Virus record (IMG/VR): IMGVR_UViG_3300047471_000616
Location: 1-64,000 of that record
Reading direction: 5' to 3' (one strand)
Length of the DNA stretch: 64,000 nucleotides
Source of the DNA: a virus
The position numbers and the translations under genes are program-made. The notes below the pieces were generated by a model that ran no database searches, was not told where the DNA came from, and worked only from the letters and a program-made list of their open reading frames with translations. Position 1 is the stretch's first letter, and each line of letters opens with the position of its first letter. Positions 7,950 to 14,904 of the stretch are shown piece by piece.

Positions 7950-9307
7950 TTCAGCAGCCACTCAAGGTTCTTGATGATGTCGTTGCGGCCGACGTGCTGG
8001 CGGTGGCCTAGGATGGCAGTTTTAAGTCCCCCAGCCACGTTACCAACGAAAGCTGCCATTTCTACATCAAGACCAGCAGCTATTAGAGGTGATGCCACAG
8101 CAAGGAAAGCATCTCCAGCCCCCATAGTATCAAAACCGCTGTCAGCAAAAGCGGGAATATCCTTAGGAGGGCCAAGAGAAGGCGCATAACTGACTGAACC
8201 ATAGCGGCCTCTGGTGACTGTGACGGTCTTGGCCTTGGTATACTGTGATAGTTTGGTCATGACACCAAGTAAAGGCCCGTCCTGGTCACCAGCAGCCATC
8301 CTGGCCTCGGGTTCGTCAACACACACGTAGTCGGCGCGTTCGTATTTCTTGACTGAATTGAAACCCCAGTTACCGGCGTTGGACTGCGCGGTGACCGCTA
8401 AGAACTTGGCCTGGGAAAGCGCCTTGCGGTCCACTGCATTCAGCAAGCCATGACCAAAATCGTACACAATGGCCACATCACAGGCTTGGATGGCACCGTT
8501 CCGCCTGGCTGCCCACAGTGCCGGGTCTGACTTGGGGGGCAGTTCCCGTGCTGAGTAGATTTCAAACAGCTTGCGTGAGAAGTCAGCGTCCACATACCGG
8601 GTTTTAGTTATAGCATCATCGCTGGTCGTAATGTTTACCAGGGGCCAATCCCCATGCTTGGCCGCCGCCATCACCCCGCCTTCAAACCGCTCCTCGGTCA
8701 CAGCCACGGTGGCAAGGATGAACTCCTTAGAAGGCTTTGCCAGGGGCTTGACATACCGATATTCGTCAATAATGGTTTCACCAACGAAGGCGATCCGGAG
8801 TTTGTCGGCTTTTTCAAAGGCAGCCAGCACAGAATCCAGGAAACCACGGCGTCTGGCGGTTTCCAGGTAGGCAAGAGTAGCCTCAGGCAAGCGGACATTG
8901 CGCAATAACCTGGTGCTGGACCACTTTTCACTGGTGGTGATGTAAAATCTACCTCCCACACCCTCAATGGCAGCTATTTCGCTGAGCAAACCGGGGTCAT
9001 TGGAGCCGACGTAGTCACCACCCTTGGCGTAGACAGCAGGTTTGACCTGAGAAATGATCTCAGCGGCGGTTCCTGACTCGCTGATTATGACAGCGTCAAC
9101 GCAGGCCAAGGCCAGCAACGCTTCCCTGCGTTGTTCGGCGCTGAATTGTGGCCGACCGTGACCCTTGTTGACGTGTTTATCGGCTGTGATGCTGACGACC
9201 AGCCGATCACCCAGCGAGCGAGCCTCCTGAAGGTGCCGGATGTGGCCCAAATGCAGAAGATCGAAGCAACCATGGGCCAAAACAGTTCGCGAAGCAGCTT
9301 GCAGCAT
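7946..9307 (-). CDS. hldE: Bifunctional sugar nucleotidyltransferase / PfkB kinase, HldE-like with swapped domain order
   Basis: The 453-residue protein contains two domains. Residues 5-140 form a cytidylyltransferase-like fold with GCFDLLHLGH (HxGH at 19-22) and the downstream segment VYAKGGDY typical of RfaE/HldE adenylyltransferases. Residues 165-453 are a PfkB sugar kinase with the signature DTMGAGDAF at 393-401, where the Asp is the catalytic base. In Escherichia coli HldE the kinase comes first, so the order here is reversed. The expected products are a sugar bisphosphate and then an ADP- or other NDP-sugar. The phosphatase (GmhB) and epimerase (HldD) of the pathway are not in the window and may come from the host. 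It starts 3 bases after the coiled-coil gene. Confidence 0.8.
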   Translation of the reverse strand: MLQAASRTVLAHGCFDLLHLGHIRHLQEARSLGDRLVVSITADKHVNKGHGRPQFSAEQRREALLALACVDAVIISESGTAAEIISQVKPAVYAKGGDYVGSNDPGLLSEIAAIEGVGGRFYITTSEKWSSTRLLRNVRLPEATLAYLETARRRGFLDSVLAAFEKADKLRIAFVGETIIDEYRYVKPLAKPSKEFILATVAVTEERFEGGVMAAAKHGDWPLVNITTSDDAITKTRYVDADFSRKLFEIYSARELPPKSDPALWAARRNGAIQACDVAIVYDFGHGLLNAVDRKALSQAKFLAVTAQSNAGNWGFNSVKKYERADYVCVDEPEARMAAGDQDGPLLGVMTKLSQYTKAKTVTVTRGRYGSVSYAPSLGPPKDIPAFADSGFDTMGAGDAFLAVASPLIAAGLDVEMAAFVGNVAGGLKTAILGHRQHVGRNDIIKNLEWLLK

Positions 9308-9310
9308 TGC

Positions 9311-9946
9311 TCAACCAGCCATGACTGACTTGATTTTGTCCAATTTTTCCTTGAGAGCGGCTTTCGTAGCCTCAACTTCTTTGAGATTTGCTATAAGTTT
9401 GGATTCTCCCTTCCGCACATCGGCCTCTCGGCTGGCAAGTTTGGCCTCGGTATCCCTCTTGTAGACATCAAACTCATGAGCTCTAGCATCGCGATCAGCC
9501 TGTACGGCCTCAAAATCCTTTACCCTAGCCAAAAGCTTCTGTTCCTTGGCCGCAACTTCCTTCTCGCGGGCAATGAAGGCATCACGCAAGTGCTGGCGGT
9601 GGCCTTCCAGTTCAGCCTCGGCCTGCTGCTGAAAGGCAGCGTGCTGGGTAACCATGTCGCGCTCACGCTTGACGGCATCGGCAACCTGGCGATCAGCTTC
9701 GTCCTTCAGCTGCCTGGCTTCGACCAGCTGCTTCTCGGCCTTAGCCGCCATGTCAGCGGTGAATTTCTTGATCTCTTCGTTTTTGGCAGTGATCTCGACA
9801 ATGTGCTTCTCGGCAGCCTTGGTTTCATTAAGCCGGTTGCCAATCTCACGCAGCTTGGTTTGGTAGCTGGGTTCGTCCTTGAGCATGCCAATGACGTCGA
9901 CGAAGCTCATTTCGCCGCCGCCGCCGGTTGGCGCTGATCCCATCAT
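9311..9946 (-). CDS. Coiled-coil protein, unknown function
   Basis: The 211-residue product is almost entirely a charged coiled coil from about residue 25 to 205, rich in Lys, Glu and Ala. A short glycine-rich head (SAPTGGGGEMSF) precedes it. No transmembrane segment or enzyme motif is seen. The start has a strong Shine-Dalgarno (GGAGGT, about 8 bases upstream), better than most genes of the operon, so it may be made in quantity. It could be a structural or scaffold-like protein or a glycosylation partner. It lies between structural-type small genes and the sugar cassette. Confidence 0.7.
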   Translation of the reverse strand: MMGSAPTGGGGEMSFVDVIGMLKDEPSYQTKLREIGNRLNETKAAEKHIVEITAKNEEIKKFTADMAAKAEKQLVEARQLKDEADRQVADAVKRERDMVTQHAAFQQQAEAELEGHRQHLRDAFIAREKEVAAKEQKLLARVKDFEAVQADRDARAHEFDVYKRDTEAKLASREADVRKGESKLIANLKEVEATKAALKEKLDKIKSVMAG

Positions 9947-9958
9947 GGTGGTAACCTC

Positions 9959-10048
9959 CTATTTAACTAAATGTAGAAGAAAGCTGACGACAAACGGGGC
10001 CAGTATCAGCGCGATCAGTGGGGCGGAGAAGAACCAAACATACCACAT
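9959..10048 (-). CDS. Small membrane protein of 29 residues
   Basis: Between the beta-rich protein and the coiled-coil gene, a frame starts with ATG at 10048, four bases after a TAG stop, and ends in TAG at 9959. It encodes one hydrophobic helix, starting MWYVWFFSAPLIALILAP and ending in a Lys. The frame fills the gap between its neighbours almost exactly, and its end overlaps the Shine-Dalgarno of the next gene, so translation may be coupled. A second small membrane frame at 60026-60211 also starts MWYV. The function is unknown; small phage membrane peptides may act in lysis or exclusion. Confidence 0.5.
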   Translation of the reverse strand: MWYVWFFSAPLIALILAPFVVSFLLHLVK

Positions 10049-10049
10049 A

Positions 10050-10358
10050 CTAGGTGTTGGCTATCACCGCAACGACCTGCCCAGGCACCACGGTGTAGTA
10101 TTCGGTCTGGTTCTGGATCATGCGGGCATTGTTGACGGTAGCAGTGACAGTGACACCGATGTTGACTGAGCAGGTAGCGTCCACATTGATCCGTACCAGC
10201 GACGTATTGGCACCAAAAGCCACCGCACTGGTGGTGGTAGAGGTAAAGGTGACCGGCGAACCGGCGTTCTCACGCCAGCTACCGGCATTGCCAACCGGGA
10301 CCACGCCGCCATGGGCGACACCGGGGCCAACAAATTCGGTGATGTAGGCTTTACCCAT
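10050..10358 (-). CDS. Small beta-rich phage structural-type protein
   Basis: The 102-residue product starts MGKAYITEFVGPG and is composed of short alternating Thr/Val/Ala strands with no signal peptide and one cysteine. Proteins of this size and start are common in phage structural regions and are often head-associated or decoration proteins. That role is a family-style inference here; no catalytic motif is present. GAGGG lies upstream of the ATG. It is the fourth gene of the operon headed by the RfaH-like protein. Confidence 0.6.
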   Translation of the reverse strand: MGKAYITEFVGPGVAHGGVVPVGNAGSWRENAGSPVTFTSTTTSAVAFGANTSLVRINVDATCSVNIGVTVTATVNNARMIQNQTEYYTVVPGQVVAVIANT

Positions 10359-10363
10359 GATCG

Positions 10364-10567
10364 TTACCCTCTCTTGGCCAACCTGCTGGTGATACCGGCA
10401 CCTTCCACTATGTGAGAAATGTGGAAGCCGTCAGGGTCAAAGTTTTCATCCAGGAGAAGCAGCCATTCCCCGTCGATCTCAACCGAGACCTTGATGTTGC
10501 CCAGGACGCGGTCGCTGGTCTTGGCCGCGTCAAGATGAACCGCAGTGATCACAACGGGGGTTTTCAT
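10364..10567 (-). CDS. Small conserved-type phage protein, unknown function
   Basis: The 67-residue product is a compact alpha/beta protein without cysteines (MKTPVVITAVHLDAAKTSD at the start, a strand EWLLLLDE in the middle). The ATG is preceded by AAGGAG and overlaps the stop of the cold-shock gene by ATGA. I do not recognise a family. Confidence 0.6.
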   Translation of the reverse strand: MKTPVVITAVHLDAAKTSDRVLGNIKVSVEIDGEWLLLLDENFDPDGFHISHIVEGAGITSRLAKRG

Positions 10568-10806
10568 GACGGCTCCTTGGACTCAACAAGGCTGATGTCT
10601 ATGGCAAACTTGCCCTTCTGGCCGGTGTCTATACGGAACTTCACCTTCTCTCCCTCCAGCAGGCAGCGGTTGATCCCTGACTTGCGCAGCTGGTTGGCAT
10701 GCACAAAAACGTCCATTCCGCCCTCGGGCAAGCTGATGAAACCAAAGGCTTTCTGAGCATTGAACCATTTAACTGAACCGGTAGAAAAGCTGTTGTCTGC
10801 ACTCAT
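10564..10806 (-). CDS. Cold-shock domain protein, CspA-like
   Basis: The 80-residue protein is a single cold-shock domain. It starts the OB fold with GSVKWFNAQKAFGFISL, which contains RNP1 (KAFGFI), and continues with RNP2 (VFVHANQL). Such proteins bind single-stranded RNA or DNA, melt mRNA structure and can act as antiterminators. Its place in a transcript that already begins with an RfaH-like antiterminator suggests help with expression of the long operon (inference). The Shine-Dalgarno AGGAG precedes the ATG. Confidence 0.85.
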   Translation of the reverse strand: MSADNSFSTGSVKWFNAQKAFGFISLPEGGMDVFVHANQLRKSGINRCLLEGEKVKFRIDTGQKGKFAIDISLVESKEPS

Positions 10807-10815
10807 TCAGCACTC

Positions 10816-11661
10816 CTAAGGATTGGCAATCACCTGGCCCAGCTTGGTGGTCACATCGGCCAGCGTACCAACCACGTAGTACACCACCCACGAATGACGG
10901 CCAGCCGCTATTGGGGCAGCGCCAAAGACGTTTGCATCCCACTTGTTGCTGTTGCCGCCAGCGCCCATCCAGGCGTTGTAGCCCCCAGTCGGGCTGTAAA
11001 CTCCTATGGCGTGGGCAAGGCTGGCATCAGCCAGGACCAGCGGCTTGAAACTGCTGACGATCTTGCTGGGGTCGTAAGGGGCCGAAGGGGTATAAGGCAG
11101 CACCGTCAAGGAGCCGTTGTCCCAGGCGTAGAGCTTGTTCAGGCCAAGTGCCACGTAGCCGGTCAACCCCTCAACTCCGGCAGTAGCGTGTGCCGCCGCC
11201 AGCGTGACCGTCACATCGTGGCGCACCAGATTGACCACCCCGTGGTAGTCCACTTCTATGCGCTTATCAATTTGATCGGCTGAGTAAGTCTGCCCGTTAA
11301 AGGGCACCCAATAGGCCGGGCTGACCGATGTAGACAACACCTTGCCGCTGACCGTGGCACCCAGCACCTTGCTGGGGGTACCCTTGGACGAACCGGCTTC
11401 GGTGGGGTTGTTACCCTCACCACCACCATCCAGCTGATAGGCAGTCTGCAGTTCGCGGCCCAAATCACTGGCATTGATGTATTCAAGACCACCCCAAACA
11501 AGAGAATAAACCGAACCGCCGTGGCTGCTGCTGGTTTTTATGGTCAGAGCAGAACCATTGACTTGCCACACCGTATCCGCTGGCGGGCAGACCGACAACG
11601 CCAGCTTGCGGGTGGCGTGCCACGCTTTTCCTAGTTTAGAATGACGTGCAATTTTTACCAT
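10816..11661 (-). CDS. Beta-rich protein of unknown function directly behind the ops element
   Basis: From the ATG at 11661 the product is 281 residues; an ATG at 11718 would add 19 residues. I favour 11661 because the ops element occupies 11669-11680, which the longer form would read through. Neither start has a Shine-Dalgarno. The N-terminus is basic and the rest is rich in Gly, Ser, Thr and Val. A segment around GGLEYINASDLGRELQTA and NNPTEAGSS recalls a bacterial exported family with galactose-mutarotase-like folds, but I cannot name it with certainty. No cysteine pair or catalytic triad is evident. A carbohydrate-binding or virion role would suit the operon (inference). Confidence 0.6.
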   Translation of the reverse strand: MVKIARHSKLGKAWHATRKLALSVCPPADTVWQVNGSALTIKTSSSHGGSVYSLVWGGLEYINASDLGRELQTAYQLDGGGEGNNPTEAGSSKGTPSKVLGATVSGKVLSTSVSPAYWVPFNGQTYSADQIDKRIEVDYHGVVNLVRHDVTVTLAAAHATAGVEGLTGYVALGLNKLYAWDNGSLTVLPYTPSAPYDPSKIVSSFKPLVLADASLAHAIGVYSPTGGYNAWMGAGGNSNKWDANVFGAAPIAAGRHSWVVYYVVGTLADVTTKLGQVIANP

Positions 11662-11668
11662 CAGACGA

Positions 11669-11680
11669 CACGCTACCGCC
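11669..11680 (-). promoter_or_regulatory. ops element (RfaH recruitment site)
   Basis: The minus strand reads GGCGGTAGCGTG, identical to the operon polarity suppressor sequence that recruits RfaH to paused RNA polymerase in enterobacterial surface-glycan operons. The core GCGGTAGC can form the small non-template hairpin known for ops. It lies 60 bases after the stop of the RfaH-like gene and 7 bases before an ATG that lacks a Shine-Dalgarno. One exact 12-base match is expected about 0.008 times in 128 kb of two-strand sequence at equal base frequencies, so its position is unlikely to be accidental. Confidence 0.65.
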
Positions 11681-11740
11681 GCTAGGACACTTGGAAAAGA
11701 TATCCTACCGGCGGCCATTTATCTGGTTTACGCACCCCAC

Positions 11741-12220
11741 TCAGGCCGCTGTGAGCAGCCTTTCCTCTATTTCTACCATACAAGAACGGCCCAGCAATTC
11801 AGCCAGGACCTTTACCCGGTCATGCACCGATTGACCCTCATAGCAAAGCAAAAGCCCCGCCAGGGGGCCTTCTTGGCATTTGACTTTGGAACCTTTACGG
11901 AAGCGTGGCGGTGCCACCAGCTGGTACAGCCCGTTTTTGTCTTCCCTGGCTTGTATTGTTTCTATGACCTGATCAGGTAATAGTTGCGGGCCAGAGTCAG
12001 CCATCAGCAGGTAACTGATCCCACGGGTGCCGCACAATGAATGCCACACCTGCTCCAGCTTCACGAAGATGTAACGGGGAAACAAGGGACGGACTACCGC
12101 AGCAACACCGGGTTTCTTGTGCTCGTATTTTGGGTAGTAAAAGGTAAAGCCCTGACGCTGCAGATTGACTGCGGCGATGCCCTCATGGTTGGGCTTTGTC
12201 ATTGCTACGAACCAAGACAT
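11741..12220 (-). CDS. RfaH/NusG-like transcription antiterminator
   Basis: The 159-residue protein has the NusG N-terminal domain, with MSWFVAMTKPNHE, then PLFPRYIFVKL and TRGISYLL, which match the conserved NGN segments of RfaH. A KOW-type C-terminal domain follows (KGSKVKCQEGPLAGLL). RfaH binds the beta-prime clamp helices at ops sites, prevents pausing and Rho termination, and brings ribosomes to messages lacking Shine-Dalgarno sites. The ATG at 12220 is preceded by AAGGGTG. It heads a minus-strand block of more than 12 kb and is divergent from the plus-strand early genes. A specialised RfaH-type protein is more likely than a general NusG because of the ops site beside it. Confidence 0.85.
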   Translation of the reverse strand: MSWFVAMTKPNHEGIAAVNLQRQGFTFYYPKYEHKKPGVAAVVRPLFPRYIFVKLEQVWHSLCGTRGISYLLMADSGPQLLPDQVIETIQAREDKNGLYQLVAPPRFRKGSKVKCQEGPLAGLLLCYEGQSVHDRVKVLAELLGRSCMVEIEERLLTAA

Positions 12221-12289
12221 CAAGACACCCTTCGCACGAAGCCAGAACCGCTAACTGATTTGCCCAATAGTGTCAAGGAGCCTAGACCC

Positions 12290-12517
12290 ATGAAGATCCC
12301 CATCTGGTTCAAAGGTAGAGACGGGGTTTGGAAAGTTTTCCCGGCTGAGATCAGCCGCCACCTGCAAACCTTCCAAGATGGAAAACAAGGGGTCAGCCAT
12401 GTTGTCATGAGAGAAGCTGATTTCTTTGTGAACGAAGTGTCGACAGAAGACTTTTGGGAGATATTCGACCACTATGACCCCAGGTATATCTTGAGGGAGG
12501 AACCAGCATGCAAGTAG
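12290..12517 (+). CDS. MKLPLW-family small protein, copy 1
   Basis: The 75-residue product starts MKIPIWFKGRDGVWKVFP and ends with YDPRYILRE. It is the first of five related small proteins in the next 1.4 kb. AAGGAG lies upstream of the ATG. The family pattern is M(K)[IL]P[ILV]WxKxxGK[WY] near the start, a central DGKxG, and a C-terminal aromatic-Asp...Y-L-[RK] segment. No enzyme motif is visible. It is the first gene of the plus-strand block and is divergent from the RfaH-like gene, with only 69 bases between them for both promoters. Confidence 0.7.
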   Translation: MKIPIWFKGRDGVWKVFPAEISRHLQTFQDGKQGVSHVVMREADFFVNEVSTEDFWEIFDHYDPRYILREEPACK

Positions 12518-12726
12518 AACTGGAACTGAAGAGGATCAGGCCCGGCAGCATCAGGTGGGACCCGCTGCAGAACATCACCACTCAAGAACTGGCCCTGGCC
12601 CTGCCAGTTGTCATTCTGCTGCTGGCCAAGCCCCATTTCACCGAACATGACCAGGCAGCCAGATGTCTGGAACAATTGCCAGAAACTGCCAAAAGACACT
12701 TCAGCTACCGGTGGGGAAAACCATGA
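12508..12726 (+). CDS. Small early-region protein, unknown
   Basis: The 72-residue product is unlike its paralogous neighbours. It is mostly helical with a hydrophobic stretch LALALPVVILLLAKP that might be a buried helix or membrane segment. The ATG follows GGGAGG and overlaps the previous gene by 10 bases; its stop overlaps the next ATG as ATGA. The function is unknown. Confidence 0.6.
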   Translation: MQVELELKRIRPGSIRWDPLQNITTQELALALPVVILLLAKPHFTEHDQAARCLEQLPETAKRHFSYRWGKP

Positions 12727-12956
12727 AGCTGCCGCTATGGGTCAAGGGTAGGGATGGGAAATGGCACCGGTTCCCCTACGAAACCCTAACCTGGGAAAAC
12801 GGCAGGTATGTCATTCACCACGACGATATAGGCCCGCTCCTCAAGCTATGCGACGCAACAGGTTGGCCTTTGCACCAGTTCTGTAGCTACGACAACGACC
12901 ATGGCCAACCTTGGGGGTACCTGGTACTCAAAGAGAAAGCCGGGGAAGACAAATGA
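12723..12956 (+). CDS. MKLPLW-family small protein, copy 2
   Basis: The 77-residue product starts MKLPLWVKGRDGKWHRFPYE and ends in a YLVLKE segment, following the same plan as its neighbours. It overlaps genes on both sides by ATGA, so it is translated as part of a coupled series. The central part has the aromatic/acidic residues seen in the family but is otherwise divergent. The function is unknown. Confidence 0.65.
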   Translation: MKLPLWVKGRDGKWHRFPYETLTWENGRYVIHHDDIGPLLKLCDATGWPLHQFCSYDNDHGQPWGYLVLKEKAGEDK

Positions 12957-13186
12957 TCCCAGTTTGGGCCAAGGTAGATGGAAAATGGGTAACCTTCCCC
13001 ACCCACCTGCTGCAAACCCTGGAAGACGGTTCTACCGGCTTCAGGTTTCATACCGACCGCAACGAACACGAAAAAGTAGTAGCCTTCAAGCAATTCAGGG
13101 AGCACTTCTGCCACAACCCGGTCAACTGGTACGAAGACCAAAAGACGCCAACCTACTATGAATACCGGCTGAGAAAACAGCCTTAA
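12953..13186 (+). CDS. MKLPLW-family small protein, copy 3
   Basis: From the ATG at 12953, which overlaps the previous stop as ATGA, the product is 77 residues and begins MIPVWAKVDGKWVTFP, one residue shorter at the N-terminus than its paralogues. It ends YYEYRLRKQP. Starting at an upstream in-frame codon would add unrelated residues, so the ATG is preferred. The function is unknown. Confidence 0.65.
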   Translation: MIPVWAKVDGKWVTFPTHLLQTLEDGSTGFRFHTDRNEHEKVVAFKQFREHFCHNPVNWYEDQKTPTYYEYRLRKQP

Positions 13187-13245
13187 GACCGAATAAATGC
13201 TAGAAAAAATCCAGGTAATTCTGGGGCAAATCCAAGGAACCAACC

Positions 13246-13461
13246 ATGAAGCTGCCGCTGTGGTACAAAGATCAGTTTGGCAAGTACATCACCCTGGAGT
13301 ATTACCCAGATGGAAAAGTGGGGATCAGCCATGACCGGCTGCTGTCCCACGACAGATCAGGCAGTATCCTGAGATTCGCGGACTTCAGCTATGACAGGTC
13401 CCAGGACCGTTACCTGCTACGGCACCACGTTCGCAACCCAATGAAGGGGCAGCAAGAATGA
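13246..13461 (+). CDS. MKLPLW-family small protein, copy 4
   Basis: The 71-residue product starts MKLPLWYKDQFGKYITLEYY and contains the central DGKVG and the C-terminal DRYLLR of the family. AAGGA precedes the ATG. The 59 bases upstream hold no convincing gene. It overlaps the next copy by ATGA. Confidence 0.65.
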   Translation: MKLPLWYKDQFGKYITLEYYPDGKVGISHDRLLSHDRSGSILRFADFSYDRSQDRYLLRHHVRNPMKGQQE

Positions 13462-13673
13462 AACTACCGCTATGGATCAAGAACAAAGAAGGAAAATACG
13501 CAGCGTTCCCCTACGCCGACAGGTTCACCACCTTCAGCGACGGGAAGTGCGGGGTTGAAGCCAAACACGTCAGGTACTCGGACTTGCGGTTATTTTGGCA
13601 ACATGTGTTTATTTACGACATAAGAAATGACCGGTTTCTGCTGAGGGAAACCAGGCGTAAATATAAACGATAA
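13458..13673 (+). CDS. MKLPLW-family small protein, copy 5
   Basis: The 71-residue product starts MKLPLWIKNKEGKYAAFPY, has DGKCG in the middle and ends with NDRFLLRETRRKYKR. It is the last member of the tandem array, after which coding stops for about 200 bases. The conserved ends and variable middles suggest a shared fold with diversified contact surfaces (inference). Confidence 0.65.
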   Translation: MKLPLWIKNKEGKYAAFPYADRFTTFSDGKCGVEAKHVRYSDLRLFWQHVFIYDIRNDRFLLRETRRKYKR

Positions 13674-13742
13674 ATTGCTAAATCTTGGTGCGGGTCGCAG
13701 GGGCACCACGCCCGCCGACGGGGAGGGAGGGGTGACCATTTT

Positions 13743-13786
13743 GTCAAATCACAAGTTGTTACACCCCTGTAACAATACGTTACTTG
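13743..13786. repeat. Left copy of a composite inverted repeat flanking a two-gene cassette
   Basis: This stretch contains GTCAAATCACA (13743-13753), the palindrome TGTTACA-CCCC-TGTAACA (13757-13774) and GTTACTTG (13779-13786). The same three parts occur in the same order on the opposite strand at 14905-14947. The pair therefore faces inward around the genes at 13876-14684. The palindrome could be a repressor operator, the whole a terminal inverted repeat of a mobile unit, or both. Confidence 0.6.
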
Positions 13787-13795
13787 ACAAGGCTA

Positions 13796-13823
13796 GCGTG
13801 TGGCACAGTCAAGTGCCACACGC
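13796..13823. repeat. Perfect 11-bp inverted repeat
   Basis: GCGTGTGGCAC and GTGCCACACGC are separated by six bases. The structure would form a strong hairpin about 50 bases beyond the end of the minus-strand gene at 13876, but no run of T follows on either strand. It may be a terminator without a U tract or a protein site. The flanking word GGCTAGCGTGT recurs at 13841. Confidence 0.5.
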
Positions 13824-13875
13824 TGCAAGCTAACGGGTGAGGCTAGCGTGTACTAACGTTTCATTGCAACCCCCT

Positions 13876-14091
13876 TCAAAAGGTTGCGGGCTTACCGCGC
13901 CGCAACCATTGTTCAAGTTGATAGTGTTCAGCCGCCGTGAGCGGCAGCTGCGGTTCACCGTCAAAGTCAGCGTCAAGTAGCGTGACCTTGGCGGCATTGA
14001 ACTTGCGGGCTTGCCATGCGGCAAGCGGGGCAAGTTGACGGTCACGGCGCGCTAACCTACGCGCCGCAACCCTGTTGTAGTGTGTGCGCAT
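13876..14091 (-). CDS. Small basic protein, unknown
   Basis: The 71-residue product is rich in Arg and Ala (MRTHYNRVAARRLARRDRQL at the start) with an acidic middle (LLDADFDGE). Its ATG overlaps the TAA of the upstream gene by one base (TAATG), so the two are coupled. The basic N-terminus would suit nucleic-acid binding, but I recognise no domain. A competing minus-strand frame overlapping it looks like a shadow. Confidence 0.5.
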   Translation of the reverse strand: MRTHYNRVAARRLARRDRQLAPLAAWQARKFNAAKVTLLDADFDGEPQLPLTAAEHYQLEQWLRRGKPATF

Positions 14092-14684
14092 TAGCTATTG
14101 AAATGCGCGGCCAAGTCAGTCAACGCAGTTTCAGTAACCGGCGCGTCAACTGGCGCGTCAGTAACCGGCGCGTCAACTGGCGCGTCAGTAACCGGCGCTT
14201 CAACCGGCGCGGGCTTGGCGTTGCGCTTGCGCGCCACCTTGACCGCACCGGCCTTAACCTTTGGCGCGGCCTTGAAGCCGTGAACAATGAGCAGCCGCTC
14301 AATTTCAGCGGCGCCCTTGCTGGTGAGTTCAGCGCGCTTAACCTTGGCGCCGCGCTCAATTGGGCTGAACAAGCCCGCGTTGACCAGCGCTTTCAGGTGG
14401 TTGTGCGCCGCGCCTTCAGCACCGGCCGCGTTCAGGTATTGTGAAACCTGAACACCATCAGGCCGCAGTGCCATTGCCACGTTCACGGCTTCAATACCAG
14501 GGGTTTTTTTGCAGGTCACCGTTGCCACGGTGATCATTGCCGGGGTTGGCAACGTGCCCACCCGTTCAACGCCCCACCGTTCAAAGTTGGCCACGTATTG
14601 ATTGAACCAACCCAGTTTGGGGTGATCAGCCGCAACCTTGATAGCGGCCAGCGCCTTTTCATGATCAGTTAACTTTTTAGCCAT
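14091..14684 (-). CDS. Winged-helix-like DNA-binding protein with a repetitive C-terminal linker
   Basis: From the ATG at 14684 the product is 197 residues; an ATG at 14702 is an alternative and neither has a strong Shine-Dalgarno. The middle (HLKALVNAGLFSPIERGAKV, then RAELTSKGAAEIERLL) resembles a winged helix of MarR/ArsR type, with helices followed by a beta wing. A basic segment comes next, then a tandem linker of APVTDAPVD units encoded by near-identical DNA repeats. It may regulate itself through the palindrome at 14915-14935 upstream (inference). Base use with many GCGCC and GGCGC words differs from the surrounding plus-strand genes. Confidence 0.6.
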   Translation of the reverse strand: MAKKLTDHEKALAAIKVAADHPKLGWFNQYVANFERWGVERVGTLPTPAMITVATVTCKKTPGIEAVNVAMALRPDGVQVSQYLNAAGAEGAAHNHLKALVNAGLFSPIERGAKVKRAELTSKGAAEIERLLIVHGFKAAPKVKAGAVKVARKRNAKPAPVEAPVTDAPVDAPVTDAPVDAPVTETALTDLAAHFNS

Positions 14685-14904
14685 TGTAGTTTTGCCTTTC
14701 ATTGTGAAAGCGGCCCTTGAGGCGTGCCGCATTGCCTTTGAATTTTGGTAAGCCCGTTGATTGCACGCCTTACCCAACGCGGCATTTTTGCCTTGGCGTC
14801 AGCGCATGGTTACCGGGCTACACCACAGGGCTAGCCGCCGGGCGTACCTGCTAGGTTATAAGCCAACCCAGCACTCACCATAAAGCACGCCACACACAAT
14901 TAAA

